Notes under the pieces: model-generated
The model's input: only the letters and a program-made list of their open reading frames with translations
The model's database searches: none
Told to the model about the DNA's origin: nothing
Shown: positions 19,814 through 29,128 of the stretch, in pieces
Layout of the letters: each line of letters begins with the position of its first letter
Numbering within the stretch: position 1 is the first letter of the stretch
Source of the DNA: Chryseobacterium taiwanense
GTDB lineage: Bacteria; Bacteroidota; Bacteroidia; Flavobacteriales; Weeksellaceae
Direction of reading: 5' to 3'
Assembly: GCF_000813825.1 (NCBI RefSeq)
Contig: NZ_JWTA01000014.1
Location: forward strand, 62,001-126,000
DNA: 64,000 bases
Translations under genes and position numbers: made by a program

Positions 19814-21262
19814 ATGCTCTTTAATTCCATAGAATTTTTAATTTTCTTGCCAATAGTCTTTATAATATATTGGTATTTAGCTAATAAAAATATTAAATTT
19901 CAAAACGGATTATTATTTTTAGCAAGTTACTTTTTTTATGCTTGTTGGGATTGGCGCTTTCTTTTTTTACTGATGTTTTCCACTTTACTGGATTATTTTA
20001 CAGGGTTGAAAATGCAAAATGCCCGAAACTTAAAGATCAAATGTATTTGGTTTTGGTTTAGCATTATCGTTAACCTAGGTTTTTTGGGAGTATTTAAGTA
20101 TTACAATTTTTTTGCTGAATCTTTTGCTGGTCTTTTTTCTCAGATAGGGTGGAAAGCCAGTCCGATATTAATTAATGTAATTCTTCCATTAGGTATTTCT
20201 TTTTATACTTTTCATGGTCTTTCTTATGTAATAGACGTTTATAAAGGTAAAATTAAAGCAGAAAATAATTTTGTTGATTATGCTTTGTTTGTAAGTTTTT
20301 TTCCTCTTTTAGTTGCCGGTCCCATAGAAAGAGCTACCCATCTTCTTCCACAAATCAAAAAGAAAAGAATTTTTGATTATAATAAAGCGGTAGATGGTTT
20401 ACGACAAGTATTGTGGGGATTGTTCAAAAAAATAGTGATCGCTGATAACTGTGCTGAATTTGCTAATCAGATCTTTAACCACTCTGCAGATATGAACGGG
20501 AGTACATTGGCTTTGGGAGCCGTGTTCTTTGCCTTTCAGATTTATGGAGATTTTTCAGGATATTCAGATATTGCTTTAGGAACGGCCAGATTATTCGGAT
20601 TTGATTTGTTGCGTAATTTTGCCTTCCCTTATTTTTCGAGAGATTTTGCTGAGTTTTGGAGACGTTGGCATATTTCTCTTTCTTCATGGTTTAAAGATTA
20701 CTTATACATTCCTTTAGGAGGAAGTAAAGGTGGTAAGTGGATGTGGATACGAAATACATTTATCATTTTTATAGTGAGTGGATTTTGGCATGGGGCAAAC
20801 TGGACGTTTATCGTATGGGGATTATTAAATGCCATATTCATTATGCCTTCTATTCTTATGAAAACCAATAGGAAAAATTTGGAAATTGTTTCTAAAGGCA
20901 GACAATGGCCAACAGTAAGTGAGTTTTTACAAATAATAATAACTTTTGGCTTAACTGTTTTTGCATGGATCTTTTTCAGAGCTGAAAATATTACTCATGC
21001 TTGCCAATATATAACTGAAATGCTTTCTAGCTCACTTTTCAGAATACCTGAATTTGAAGAGAAGAAAAAAGCGATTATAACAATTCTTCTGGTGATCATT
21101 TTTATTCTGATTGAGTGGAAAGGACGTGAAAATCAATATGCGCTTGAAAAATTAGGTTTACATTGGGAGAAACCTCTGAGATATGCAATGTATTACGCAA
21201 TTATTATCTCTGTTTTTTGGTTTGGAGGAAATGCCGAGCAGTTTATTTACTTTCAATTTTGA
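19814..21262 (+). CDS. MBOAT-family O-acyltransferase (AlgI/DltB-like)
   Basis: 482 residues with about ten membrane segments. SGFWHGANWTFIVWG near 315 carries the catalytic His of membrane-bound O-acyltransferases, and EFWRRWHISLSSWFKDY the conserved second motif. Such proteins move acyl (often acetyl) groups across the membrane onto surface polysaccharides. The next gene, 3 bases on, is the usual extracellular partner, so the two form an AlgI/AlgJ-like pair. Probably ordinary chromosome flanking the RNA island. Confidence 0.9.
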   Translation: MLFNSIEFLIFLPIVFIIYWYLANKNIKFQNGLLFLASYFFYACWDWRFLFLLMFSTLLDYFTGLKMQNARNLKIKCIWFWFSIIVNLGFLGVFKYYNFFAESFAGLFSQIGWKASPILINVILPLGISFYTFHGLSYVIDVYKGKIKAENNFVDYALFVSFFPLLVAGPIERATHLLPQIKKKRIFDYNKAVDGLRQVLWGLFKKIVIADNCAEFANQIFNHSADMNGSTLALGAVFFAFQIYGDFSGYSDIALGTARLFGFDLLRNFAFPYFSRDFAEFWRRWHISLSSWFKDYLYIPLGGSKGGKWMWIRNTFIIFIVSGFWHGANWTFIVWGLLNAIFIMPSILMKTNRKNLEIVSKGRQWPTVSEFLQIIITFGLTVFAWIFFRAENITHACQYITEMLSSSLFRIPEFEEKKKAIITILLVIIFILIEWKGRENQYALEKLGLHWEKPLRYAMYYAIIISVFWFGGNAEQFIYFQF

Positions 21263-21265
21263 TGA

Positions 21266-22309
21266 ATGATAAAGAAATTTATACTTAAAACAGCTTATTT
21301 TATTCTTCCCGCAGTATTTCTGTTTGGGATTTCATTCATTGGGTTGATCAGAACGGAAAGTCCGGATGTTTTAAGAATGGGAATGATCCCCAATATCTAT
21401 AAACATTACAGGGATCGATTTGATTTGTCTGAAAAAGAAAATTTTGAAAGACTATCGAAAACAAAAAAAAGAGATTTTGATTTTCTTACAATGGGAGATT
21501 CTTTTTCGGAACAGAAAGGTTACGGATATAATCATTTTTTAGCTGAAGAATACAATACTTTACATGTTGATGAATTCATTTCGAACAATCAACTTCAAAC
21601 CTTAATTAGCCTTATAAATGGTGGTTTTTTTGATGACTATAAGGTTAAGTATGTAGTTCTTCAAAATGTAGAACGAGAGTTTATTGATAATAGTAAGCGA
21701 ATAAGTTTTAAAACAAAAATATCACAAAGTCAATTAGACTCTTTGATTGTAAATCATCATGAGAAATTAGAAAAAGATGAAAAAGATTCTGAATTTTTTT
21801 CCAGATCAACACTTCAGTTTCCACTTTATTATATGCCTAAGTTTTTTATTTGTAAGGACTATCTCTCCAACGATTTGATTTATAATTATAGTTTAAATTC
21901 AAAAAAGCTATTCAGTAATAAATCTGATAAATTACTTTTTTATAAATACGATATCATCTCCCTTACCGAAAGTAATAAATTATTAAATGTAGTTTCACTA
22001 AATACTATACTTAATAAAATATCTCACAAGCTTCAGGAAAAAAATATCAGACTCATTGTGCTGCCTTCCCCAGATAAATATGATATGTATTATGATTATA
22101 TAGCCAATAAAACCAATTTGATGAAGCCATTGTTCTTTGAGCACTTTCGACCTCTTAAAAAAGAATATTTATATATCGACTCTAAAGAAATCTTGAAAAG
22201 GCATCTGAATGATGAGCCAGATATTTATTTTTATGATGATACCCATTGGTCTCCTATAGCTTCCAAAATTCTTGTCAAAGAAATCAAAAAAGTTATTCAG
22301 AATAGATAG
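21266..22309 (+). CDS. SGNH/AlgX-like partner of the acyltransferase
   Basis: 347 residues: one N-terminal membrane anchor (about 8-28), GDSFSEQ (Ser of a GDS motif) near 77 and YDDTHWSPIASK near the C-terminus (Asp/His). This is the AlgJ/AlgX/DltD-type esterase fold that receives the acyl group outside the membrane and passes it to a glycan. Divergent middle region; the glycan is unknown. Co-transcribed with the MBOAT gene. Confidence 0.8.
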   Translation: MIKKFILKTAYFILPAVFLFGISFIGLIRTESPDVLRMGMIPNIYKHYRDRFDLSEKENFERLSKTKKRDFDFLTMGDSFSEQKGYGYNHFLAEEYNTLHVDEFISNNQLQTLISLINGGFFDDYKVKYVVLQNVEREFIDNSKRISFKTKISQSQLDSLIVNHHEKLEKDEKDSEFFSRSTLQFPLYYMPKFFICKDYLSNDLIYNYSLNSKKLFSNKSDKLLFYKYDIISLTESNKLLNVVSLNTILNKISHKLQEKNIRLIVLPSPDKYDMYYDYIANKTNLMKPLFFEHFRPLKKEYLYIDSKEILKRHLNDEPDIYFYDDTHWSPIASKILVKEIKKVIQNR

Positions 22310-22367
22310 GATGGTGGTTTTTTAGGGAATTTAAAAACATGAAATTGTGCAATCATTTTCAAGTTTT

Positions 22368-22375
22368 TATCTTTG
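22368..22375 (+). promoter_or_regulatory. Promoter -7 box TATCTTTG
   Basis: Exact -7 consensus nine bases before the ATG of a 14-codon leader ORF, implying a nearly leaderless start upstream of the SulP gene. Confidence 0.65.
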
Positions 22376-22383
22376 CAGAAATT

Positions 22384-22428
22384 ATGAGAACAAAAACTAA
22401 GACTTCTTCTGAAGTTACACCGCCTTAA
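22384..22428 (+). CDS. Short leader peptide ending Pro-Pro
   Basis: Encodes MRTKTKTSSEVTPP and stops. It starts almost at the transcription start and ends 92 bases before the SulP ATG. Two prolines before a stop are a poor termination context and could stall ribosomes, so the peptide may control the transporter gene. Regulatory role is inference. Confidence 0.45.
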   Translation: MRTKTKTSSEVTPP

Positions 22429-22520
22429 GGATTTTTTATTTCTCTGTTTTTTTCAATTCCTGAAAAAGGCAGAACTTATTGTTTTCAAAACTCAATTTTT
22501 AATCCTTAATCTTTTTTCCA

Positions 22521-24059
22521 ATGGAAAAATCTCTTAAACTTTTCGACTTTTCACAGAGAATCAATTATAAAAACGAAATTTTAGCAGGGCTTACGGTTGC
22601 TATGACCATGATTCCTGAATCCTTATCATTTGCCATTCTTGCAGGGCTTTCACCTTTAATGGGGTTATATGCTGCTTTTATGATGGGATTGGTAACGGCT
22701 ATTTTGGGAGGTCGTCCCGGAATGGTTTCCGGTGGAGCAGGGGCAACAATTGTTGTTTTAATTGCTTTAATCAAAACTCATGGGATAGAATATCTCTTTG
22801 CAACAGTGGTTTTAGCAGGTATTTTTCAATTAATGGTTGGTGTTTTCAAACTTGGAAAATTTGTGAGATTAATTCCGCAACCGGTCATGTATGGTTTTTT
22901 GAATGGTTTAGCGGTCATTATTTTTATGGCACAAGTTGAACAATTTAAAATCATTGATGCAAACAGAGTCGTTGGCTGGCTGCAAGGTTCTTCCTTGTAT
23001 ATAATGTCCGGTCTTACCCTTTTGACGATTGTGATTGTTTACTTTTTTCCTAAAATTACGAAAGCCGTTCCTGCTTCTTTAATCGCTATTTTAATAGTTT
23101 TTGCAGTGGTATTAGGGTTTAATATCAATACTAAAACGGTTGCAGATATTGCACATATCAGTGGAAGCTTACCAAGTTTTCACATTCCAAATATTCCATT
23201 TTCATTGGAAACTTTACAAATTATCTTTCCTTATGCTTTAATTATGGCAGGAGTTGGTTTAATTGAATCACTTTTAACCTTATCAATGGTCGACGAAATC
23301 ACCAATTCAAAAGGAAGTGCCAATAAAGAATCTGTAGCACAGGGTGTAGCAAATATCACCAACGGTTTCTTTGGCGGAATGGGAGGTTGTGCGATGGTTG
23401 CACAAACTTTGGTTAATTTAAATGCAGGTTCAAGAGCCAGACTTTCTGGAATTATTGCTTCTATAACGATTTTAATTATCATTTTAGTTGGAGCTCCATT
23501 TATCGAAAAAATTCCGATGGCGGCTTTGGTCGGTGTAATGATGATGGTGGCAATCAGTACTTTTCAATGGGTATCAATCAGAATTGTCAATAAAATGCCG
23601 AAGTCTGATATTTTTGTAGGAATAACGGTGGCTTTAATTACCATTGTTCTTCACAATTTAGCTTTGGCAGTTTTGGTTGGGGTTATTATTTCAGCTTTAG
23701 TTTTTGCCTGGGATAATGCAACAAGAATTCGTGCGCGAAAACATACAGATGAGAATGGGATTAAGTATTACGAAATTTTGGGACCACTATTTTTCGGTTC
23801 TGTTACAACATTTACAGATAAATTCGATCCTGCAAATGATCCTGAACAAGTGGTTATCGATTTTAAAGAAAGCCGAATTGTCGATATGAGCGCAATTGAT
23901 GCTTTAGATAAATTGTCAAAAAAATACGTCCAACAAAATAAAAAATTACATTTAAAACATCTCAGCGAAGATTGTATCAAAATGTTGAAGAATGCAGAAG
24001 CTGTAATCGAAGTAAATATTCAGGAAGATCCAACATATAAGGTAATGCCTGAGAAGTAG
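22521..24059 (+). CDS. SulP-family anion transporter with STAS domain
   Basis: 512 residues. About eleven membrane segments in residues 20-400, with the SulP pattern of glycine-rich helices (MTMIPESLSFAILAGLSPLMGLY near the start), then a cytosolic STAS domain (about 410-505) containing VIDFKESRIVDMSAIDAL. Family members carry sulfate, bicarbonate or dicarboxylates with sodium or protons; the ion cannot be told here. The TFQWVS and GGMGGCAMVAQT stretches are typical of the bacterial bicarbonate/sulfate clade. Confidence 0.9.
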   Translation: MEKSLKLFDFSQRINYKNEILAGLTVAMTMIPESLSFAILAGLSPLMGLYAAFMMGLVTAILGGRPGMVSGGAGATIVVLIALIKTHGIEYLFATVVLAGIFQLMVGVFKLGKFVRLIPQPVMYGFLNGLAVIIFMAQVEQFKIIDANRVVGWLQGSSLYIMSGLTLLTIVIVYFFPKITKAVPASLIAILIVFAVVLGFNINTKTVADIAHISGSLPSFHIPNIPFSLETLQIIFPYALIMAGVGLIESLLTLSMVDEITNSKGSANKESVAQGVANITNGFFGGMGGCAMVAQTLVNLNAGSRARLSGIIASITILIIILVGAPFIEKIPMAALVGVMMMVAISTFQWVSIRIVNKMPKSDIFVGITVALITIVLHNLALAVLVGVIISALVFAWDNATRIRARKHTDENGIKYYEILGPLFFGSVTTFTDKFDPANDPEQVVIDFKESRIVDMSAIDALDKLSKKYVQQNKKLHLKHLSEDCIKMLKNAEAVIEVNIQEDPTYKVMPEK

Positions 24060-24103
24060 GAGAGTTTTAGGGTTTGAGAATCGGAGTGTTTTGGTGTTTA
24101 TAT

Positions 24104-24135
24104 GACTGGAAGTTGGAAGTCAGGTGCTGGAAGTT
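24104..24135 (+). repeat. Fragment of the GGAAG-rich repeat
   Basis: GGAAGTTGGAAGTCAGGTGC resembles the repeats at 4296 and 11621. The following 24140-24330 contains decayed repeat DNA such as CACGCAAAAATCTGCGCAAT and no gene I can support. Confidence 0.4.
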
Positions 24136-24337
24136 TAAAAATATTACGCAAACATCTGTGCAAATCCGTGAAATCTATGGGAAAAGAATTAAGCAGGAAG
24201 CTCGAATCAAGAAGATGGAAGTTAAAATATCACGCAAAAATCTGCGCAATCAGCAAAATCCGCGAGAGAAAAAATTCACAATTCACCTCTATAACCCAAA
24301 CAAGGACTGCAAAATAAAATTTACAGCCCTTGTTTTT

Positions 24338-26404
24338 TTAGGTCATTAATGTATTCGCGATGAAATCAGGAACTAAAGCATAGTGCGACAATTTCATGCT
24401 GATCGAAGCTCTACCGCTCGTCAACGTTCTCAGATCAGAAATATATCCGAAAGTAGAAGCCAAAGGAACTTCCGCCGTGAAAATTTTTCTTCCTGATTTT
24501 TCATCAATCGAAGTGATGATTCCTCTTCGCTTGTTGATGTCTGCGGCCACAACTCCTGTGTATTCTTCAATCGATTGAATCTCAACCTTCATAATGGGTT
24601 CCATTAATTTAGGCTTACAAGATTTTCCAATTTCTCTGAAACCATCTCTTGCCGCAATTTCAAAATCTTGAGCATGAGAATCATTACTGTGAGTCGAGCC
24701 ATCCAGAAGTGTAACTTTCATACTTTCCAAAGGATTTCCACTCAAAACTCCATTTTCCATCGCTTCTCTGAAACCTTTTTCAACGGACGGAATAAATTCA
24801 CTCGGAATCACACCTCCTTTAATTTGATTAATGAATTCCAGACCGATTTCATTATCTTCTCGAGGTCCGATTTCAAAAGTGATGTCGGCAAATTGTCCGC
24901 TTCCACCGTTTTGTTTAGAAAGTTTTTCTCTGTGTATTCTGGTTTCCGTTAAAATTTCCTTGTACGAAACTTTCGGTTTTCCTTGATTGATTTCAATTCC
25001 ATGATTCAACCGAATCTTTTCTAAAGTTACTTCAAGATGCAATTCTCCCAAACCACTCAATAATGTTTCACCTGTCTGTTTGTCTCTTTCAACAACTAAT
25101 GACGGATCTTCTTCCTGAATTTTCGCTAAAACCAATCCGAAAGATTTTTCATCAGCATTCGTTTTCGGTTCAATCGAAACACGGATAACCGGAGCAGGAA
25201 TCGTGATAGATTCAAGTAAAACGGGTCTTTCAATACATGATAAAGAATCTCCTGTTTTTGCATCTTTTATTCCTGTTAAAGCAACGATATCTCCCGCTTT
25301 TCCTTCTTCAATCGTTAACGTTTTGTCCGACTGCATCTGCAAAATCCTCGAAATCCTGAAACTTTCACCCGTTCTAACATTTTGAACGGTATCACCAGAT
25401 TTTATCTTTCCTGAATAAATTCTAAGCATCGCCAGTTTACCCATATGTTTATCAATGACAACCTTGAAAACCAATCCTGAAAAAGTTTCTTCTTCATTTC
25501 TTTCAAGCTCGATTGTTTCTTCCGTTTTCGCATCTTTTCCTGTAATAGAAGGCAACTGATTTGGAGCTGGAAGATAACTTACAATGGCATCAAGTAAAGG
25601 TTGAACGCCTTTATTCTTAAAAGCAGAACCACATAAAACAGGAACTAAACTTCTTGACTGACAAACTCTTTGTATGGCTTCAAAAATCATCTCTTCAGAA
25701 ATTTGAGTTTCAGAATCTAGGAAATATTCAAAAAACTTTTCGTCGAATTCGGCCAAATTTTCCATTAATTTCATTCTCCATTCATCTGCTTCATCTTTAT
25801 AATTTTCCGGAATTTCTGTTTCTACAATTGTTTCTCCGTTTTCATCGATCCAGTACAATGATTTTTGTTTGATTAAATCAATAACGCCTTCAAAATTGTT
25901 TTCAGAGCCCATCGGAATTTGCAAGGCCAAAGGAACTGCATCCAGTTTGGTTTTAATTTCATTCAAAACAGCAAAGAAATCAGCTCCGATTCTATCCATT
26001 TTATTAATGAAACAAATCTTGGAAATTCCATGTTTTTCTGCTTGGAACCAAACGTTTTCCGTTTGTGGCTGAACTCCCGAAGAAGCGCAGAAAACGGCAA
26101 CAACGCTATCCAAAACTCGTAAAGAACGTTCAACTTCCACTGCAAAATCAATGTGTCCTGGAGTATCAATAATATTGATATTGAAAACGTTATCATTTTT
26201 TTTCCATTGTGTAGAAATCGCAGCAGATGAAATCGTGATTCCTCGGTTTTTCTCCTGAATGTCTTTATCCATCGTGGTATTTCCTTCGTCTACGTTTCCT
26301 ATTTTGTGGATCATTCCCGTGTAATAAAGCAATCTTTCCGTGAGCGTAGTTTTTCCGGCATCGACGTGTGCTATTATCCCTATATTTCGTGTGTTGTATT
26401 TCAT
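24338..26404 (-). CDS. Elongation factor G paralogue
   Basis: 688 residues. GTPase motifs AHVDAGKTT (12-20), switch segment RGITI, DTPGH and NKMD are intact; domains II to V follow at normal spacing with the SHSNDSHAQDFEIAARDGF region of domain IV. The opening MKYNTRNIGIIAHVDAGKTT and several domain IV differences from housekeeping EF-G suggest an additional EF-G. Paralogues of this type act in translocation, recycling or ribosome protection. It stands alone, downstream of the RNA island. Confidence 0.88.
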   Translation of the reverse strand: MKYNTRNIGIIAHVDAGKTTLTERLLYYTGMIHKIGNVDEGNTTMDKDIQEKNRGITISSAAISTQWKKNDNVFNINIIDTPGHIDFAVEVERSLRVLDSVVAVFCASSGVQPQTENVWFQAEKHGISKICFINKMDRIGADFFAVLNEIKTKLDAVPLALQIPMGSENNFEGVIDLIKQKSLYWIDENGETIVETEIPENYKDEADEWRMKLMENLAEFDEKFFEYFLDSETQISEEMIFEAIQRVCQSRSLVPVLCGSAFKNKGVQPLLDAIVSYLPAPNQLPSITGKDAKTEETIELERNEEETFSGLVFKVVIDKHMGKLAMLRIYSGKIKSGDTVQNVRTGESFRISRILQMQSDKTLTIEEGKAGDIVALTGIKDAKTGDSLSCIERPVLLESITIPAPVIRVSIEPKTNADEKSFGLVLAKIQEEDPSLVVERDKQTGETLLSGLGELHLEVTLEKIRLNHGIEINQGKPKVSYKEILTETRIHREKLSKQNGGSGQFADITFEIGPREDNEIGLEFINQIKGGVIPSEFIPSVEKGFREAMENGVLSGNPLESMKVTLLDGSTHSNDSHAQDFEIAARDGFREIGKSCKPKLMEPIMKVEIQSIEEYTGVVAADINKRRGIITSIDEKSGRKIFTAEVPLASTFGYISDLRTLTSGRASISMKLSHYALVPDFIANTLMT

Positions 26405-26700
26405 TTTGTTTAATTTAAATTGTTGATTTTTAAACTTCTGAAATAATGTTGAGTGATATTTTTTTGAATTTTTTGACGCAAAGATTTATTAAAACTTAAA
26501 CTAAATTCAAGAGGGCAAAGCCTAAATCAATAAAATTGATTTTAAGAAGCGTACTTCATCAGCGACTTTGTCGCCATCCTTTGCTCACTGAAAATATGCA
26601 GTTTAATTATAAGAAACTTTGCGTTTAAAGAAAAAATCTAACTTTTATCACCGAACAACAGAAGTTTTTCGAATGTAAAAAGCTGAAAAGTAGGGTAGCA

Positions 26701-26730
26701 AAAAAGACCTATCTGAACAGATAGGCCTTT
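26701..26730 (-). terminator. Terminator of the 24-residue gene
   Basis: On the minus strand AAGGCCTATCTG-TT-CAGATAGGTCTT is followed by T6; strong 10-bp stem. Confidence 0.8.
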
Positions 26731-26761
26731 GTTATATTTTTTGTTGTATAAAGGTCGATCG

Positions 26762-26836
26762 TTATTCAGATAAATATTTAGTGCTACCAAAGTACACAGC
26801 TCTGATAGGATTGCTTAATGTTATAATATTTATCAT
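26762..26836 (-). CDS. Candidate 24-residue small protein
   Basis: Minus strand frame beginning MINIITLSNPIRAVYF and ending in GSTKYLSE. Upstream is a TAATTTCG box (one base from TAnnTTTG), and a strong terminator follows 32 bases after the stop, giving a complete mini-transcript of about 150 bases. I do not know its function. It lies in the 26405-27079 gap, the rest of which appears non-coding. Confidence 0.5.
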   Translation of the reverse strand: MINIITLSNPIRAVYFGSTKYLSE

Positions 26837-27078
26837 TTTTGTTGACATTGTTGATTGTTAATCGGTTGCGAAATTAGAAAAAAAAATCAATTGACAAAAA
26901 TTTTTGTAAAATAAATTTTCAAATCATAAAAATATCTTAAAACAGTGAACTAAATTGAGTGGTTAATTTAAAAATTTTATCTTTGGGAAGAATTGAGTAA
27001 TTCAAACACAAATAGATGAAAAAAAATAAATCTTTTTCAAAGAAAGAGCTAAATCAAAACTTTTAACTTGTAAATGTC

Positions 27079-27753
27079 TTGAAAACAGATATCGATATTC
27101 ACAACCATAGTCATTTTTCTTTTGACTTATGGCTCACTTTAATCAAATCTCATCCCGAATTTAAAGCAAAAAGAGTTGAGCTGTTCGCCTCATTTTTTAA
27201 TGTAAATAAACCTATTGCTGAAGTAGCGAAAGTGGTAAAATATTATGATGATCTTTGTAACTCTATTAATGAAATTACCGGAGGTAATATTGCTACTTTT
27301 GAAATTTATTTATTGATATTAAATGCATTGAATGTTTCTGTAAATCATTTAGATAAAGAGGATTTGAATAGGTTTTATCAGAAAAGCGAAGACTTGTTTT
27401 TGGAATATAGTCCTCTTGTGATTTTCGAAAATATTCATGAAGTATTTGATGAAATTAAAAATCAAGGGAAAACAATAAATATTCTTAGTAATACAGGATT
27501 TATTCAAGGAAAAACAATGAGGAAATTTTTGATCAATGAGAACCTTGATCAATATATCGATTTTCATATTTATTCTGATGAATTAAACTGTTCAAAACCG
27601 AATCCTTTTGTATTTCAGGAAGTGAAAAATAAGATTAAAAATCAGGATCTTGAGCTGCATCAGATTTTGCATATTGGTGATAATCCGATTGCTGATTATA
27701 AGGGAGCTAAAGATTTTGGTTTCAGTGCACATTTACTTACACACAAATTATAA
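27079..27753 (+). CDS. HAD-family hydrolase of the Ter-type operon
   Basis: 224 residues, TTG start. FDLWLTL near 13-19 (nucleophile Asp), NILSNTGFIQG (motif II), KPNPFVF (motif III Lys) and ILHIGDNPIADYKGA (motif IV) give a full haloacid dehalogenase core with a helical cap. It acts on a phosphorylated small molecule or protein. One base separates its stop from the phosphoribosyltransferase start; this HAD-PRTase pair is a known companion of TerD operons. Confidence 0.85.
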   Translation: MKTDIDIHNHSHFSFDLWLTLIKSHPEFKAKRVELFASFFNVNKPIAEVAKVVKYYDDLCNSINEITGGNIATFEIYLLILNALNVSVNHLDKEDLNRFYQKSEDLFLEYSPLVIFENIHEVFDEIKNQGKTINILSNTGFIQGKTMRKFLINENLDQYIDFHIYSDELNCSKPNPFVFQEVKNKIKNQDLELHQILHIGDNPIADYKGAKDFGFSAHLLTHKL

Positions 27754-27754
27754 T

Positions 27755-28579
27755 ATGAATAAAAGATACAGCTTACACCACATTCATTCTGCGGAAGAAT
27801 TCAGTTTTTCTCCTGCAGAGTACAGCTATTTTAAATATGGCGATAAGTCGTATGCAGAGAAATTTGCAAAAGAATTATTCGAGGGTTTTATTGCAGATAA
27901 TGAGCAGCTTTTAGAGACAGATAAAGAAATCGTGGTTTTGCCAAGTCCTTATATGTCAATTCCAACAGCTTCCAATTTTTTATGTTTTTATTTTAAGAAG
28001 CATCTGGATTTTTATTTATTTCAAAAAGGAAAAAAATCAAGCATTCTATCAAAAATTAACAGAAATCATACCTATACGACAGATTATGGAAATCTAAGTT
28101 TTGAAGATCGTAAAAATTTGATTGCCAATGATACTTATTATCTGGATAAAGATTTTTTAAGAGGAAAACTTTGTATTTTTATAGACGATATCAAAATCAC
28201 AGGAAGTCATGAATTTACCGTGAATAAAATTTTAAAACAATATAATGTTGAGGGAGAATTTTTATTCATGTATTATGCTGAACTGATGAATTTTGAGATC
28301 GATCCGACAATTGAAAACTTCTTCAATTATTTTGCAGTGAACACTATAGAACACATTGCAGAAGTTATGCTGAAGGACAGTTTTCAGTTTAATACAAGGA
28401 TTGTAAAATATATTTTAGGGTTAGAATCAAGTAAATTTGAATATCTTTCGTCTAAAGTAAAAAAGGAACAAATGGATCATTTGTTGGAATTAGCAATTAG
28501 CAACAACTACCATTTAATAAAAGAATACGAAAACAATATAAACATATTAACACAAACCGAATTATATTATGGCTATTAA
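27755..28579 (+). CDS. Phosphoribosyltransferase-like protein of the Ter-type operon
   Basis: 274 residues from ATG 27755, immediately after the HAD stop; an upstream in-frame ATG at 27650 would overlap the HAD gene by 100 bases. LCIFIDDIKITGSHE (about 142-156) is the PRPP-binding loop of type I phosphoribosyltransferases. Ter-linked PRTases are thought to make a nucleoside-like or modified metabolite with the HAD and ATP-grasp enzymes. Its end overlaps the TerD start by 11 bases. Confidence 0.85.
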   Translation: MNKRYSLHHIHSAEEFSFSPAEYSYFKYGDKSYAEKFAKELFEGFIADNEQLLETDKEIVVLPSPYMSIPTASNFLCFYFKKHLDFYLFQKGKKSSILSKINRNHTYTTDYGNLSFEDRKNLIANDTYYLDKDFLRGKLCIFIDDIKITGSHEFTVNKILKQYNVEGEFLFMYYAELMNFEIDPTIENFFNYFAVNTIEHIAEVMLKDSFQFNTRIVKYILGLESSKFEYLSSKVKKEQMDHLLELAISNNYHLIKEYENNINILTQTELYYGY

Positions 28580-29123
28580 CTTACAGAAAGGACAAAGAGA
28601 AAATATAAATGCACCTAAATTTACAGTAGGTTTAGGATGGGATATCAACAATACATCTACAGGAACTGCTTTTGATTTGGATGCCTCTTTATTTTTATTG
28701 GGGGAAAATAAAAAGTTAATTTCTGATAATCACTTTGTTTTTTATAATAATCTTGAATCTCCGGATAAAGCAGTGATTCACTCTGGTGATAATTTAACTG
28801 GTGATGGAGCTGGAGATGATGAGCAAATTAAAATTGATCTGACAAAAATTGATGCTGCTGTAAAGGAAATCACTGTGGTAGTTACCATTCACGATGCAGA
28901 TGCTAGAAAACAAAATTTTGGACAAGTAAGAAATTCTTTCATCAGAATTTTTAATACGGATACGAATGAAGAAATCTTAAAATATGAATTAGATGAAGAT
29001 TTCTCAATAGAAACGGCAGTTGAGTTCGGAAGAATTTACAACAGAAACGGAGAATGGAAATTTGAAGCGGTTGGAGCCGGGCAAAGAGAAGGTCTTGAGA
29101 AATTTGTATCAATTTATCAATAA
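28569..29123 (+). CDS. TerD-family stress protein (first copy)
   Basis: 184 residues. MAINLQKGQRENI at the start, GLGWD, the calcium-binding FDLDASLFLL and HSGDNLTGDGAGDDE motif near 80 identify a TerD/TerE/CABP protein. These calcium-binding cytosolic proteins belong to tellurite, phage and general stress responses. A second TerD paralogue follows at 31308, so two related calcium modules operate in one operon. Confidence 0.92.
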   Translation: MAINLQKGQRENINAPKFTVGLGWDINNTSTGTAFDLDASLFLLGENKKLISDNHFVFYNNLESPDKAVIHSGDNLTGDGAGDDEQIKIDLTKIDAAVKEITVVVTIHDADARKQNFGQVRNSFIRIFNTDTNEEILKYELDEDFSIETAVEFGRIYNRNGEWKFEAVGAGQREGLEKFVSIYQ

Positions 29124-29128
29124 TTATC

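Noticed and set aside
24230-24247. A sixth operator (CACGCAAAAATCTGCGCA)
   Set aside because: The spacer is one base short, no -7 box follows at 13-14 bases, and the sequence belongs to decayed repeat DNA after the SulP gene.
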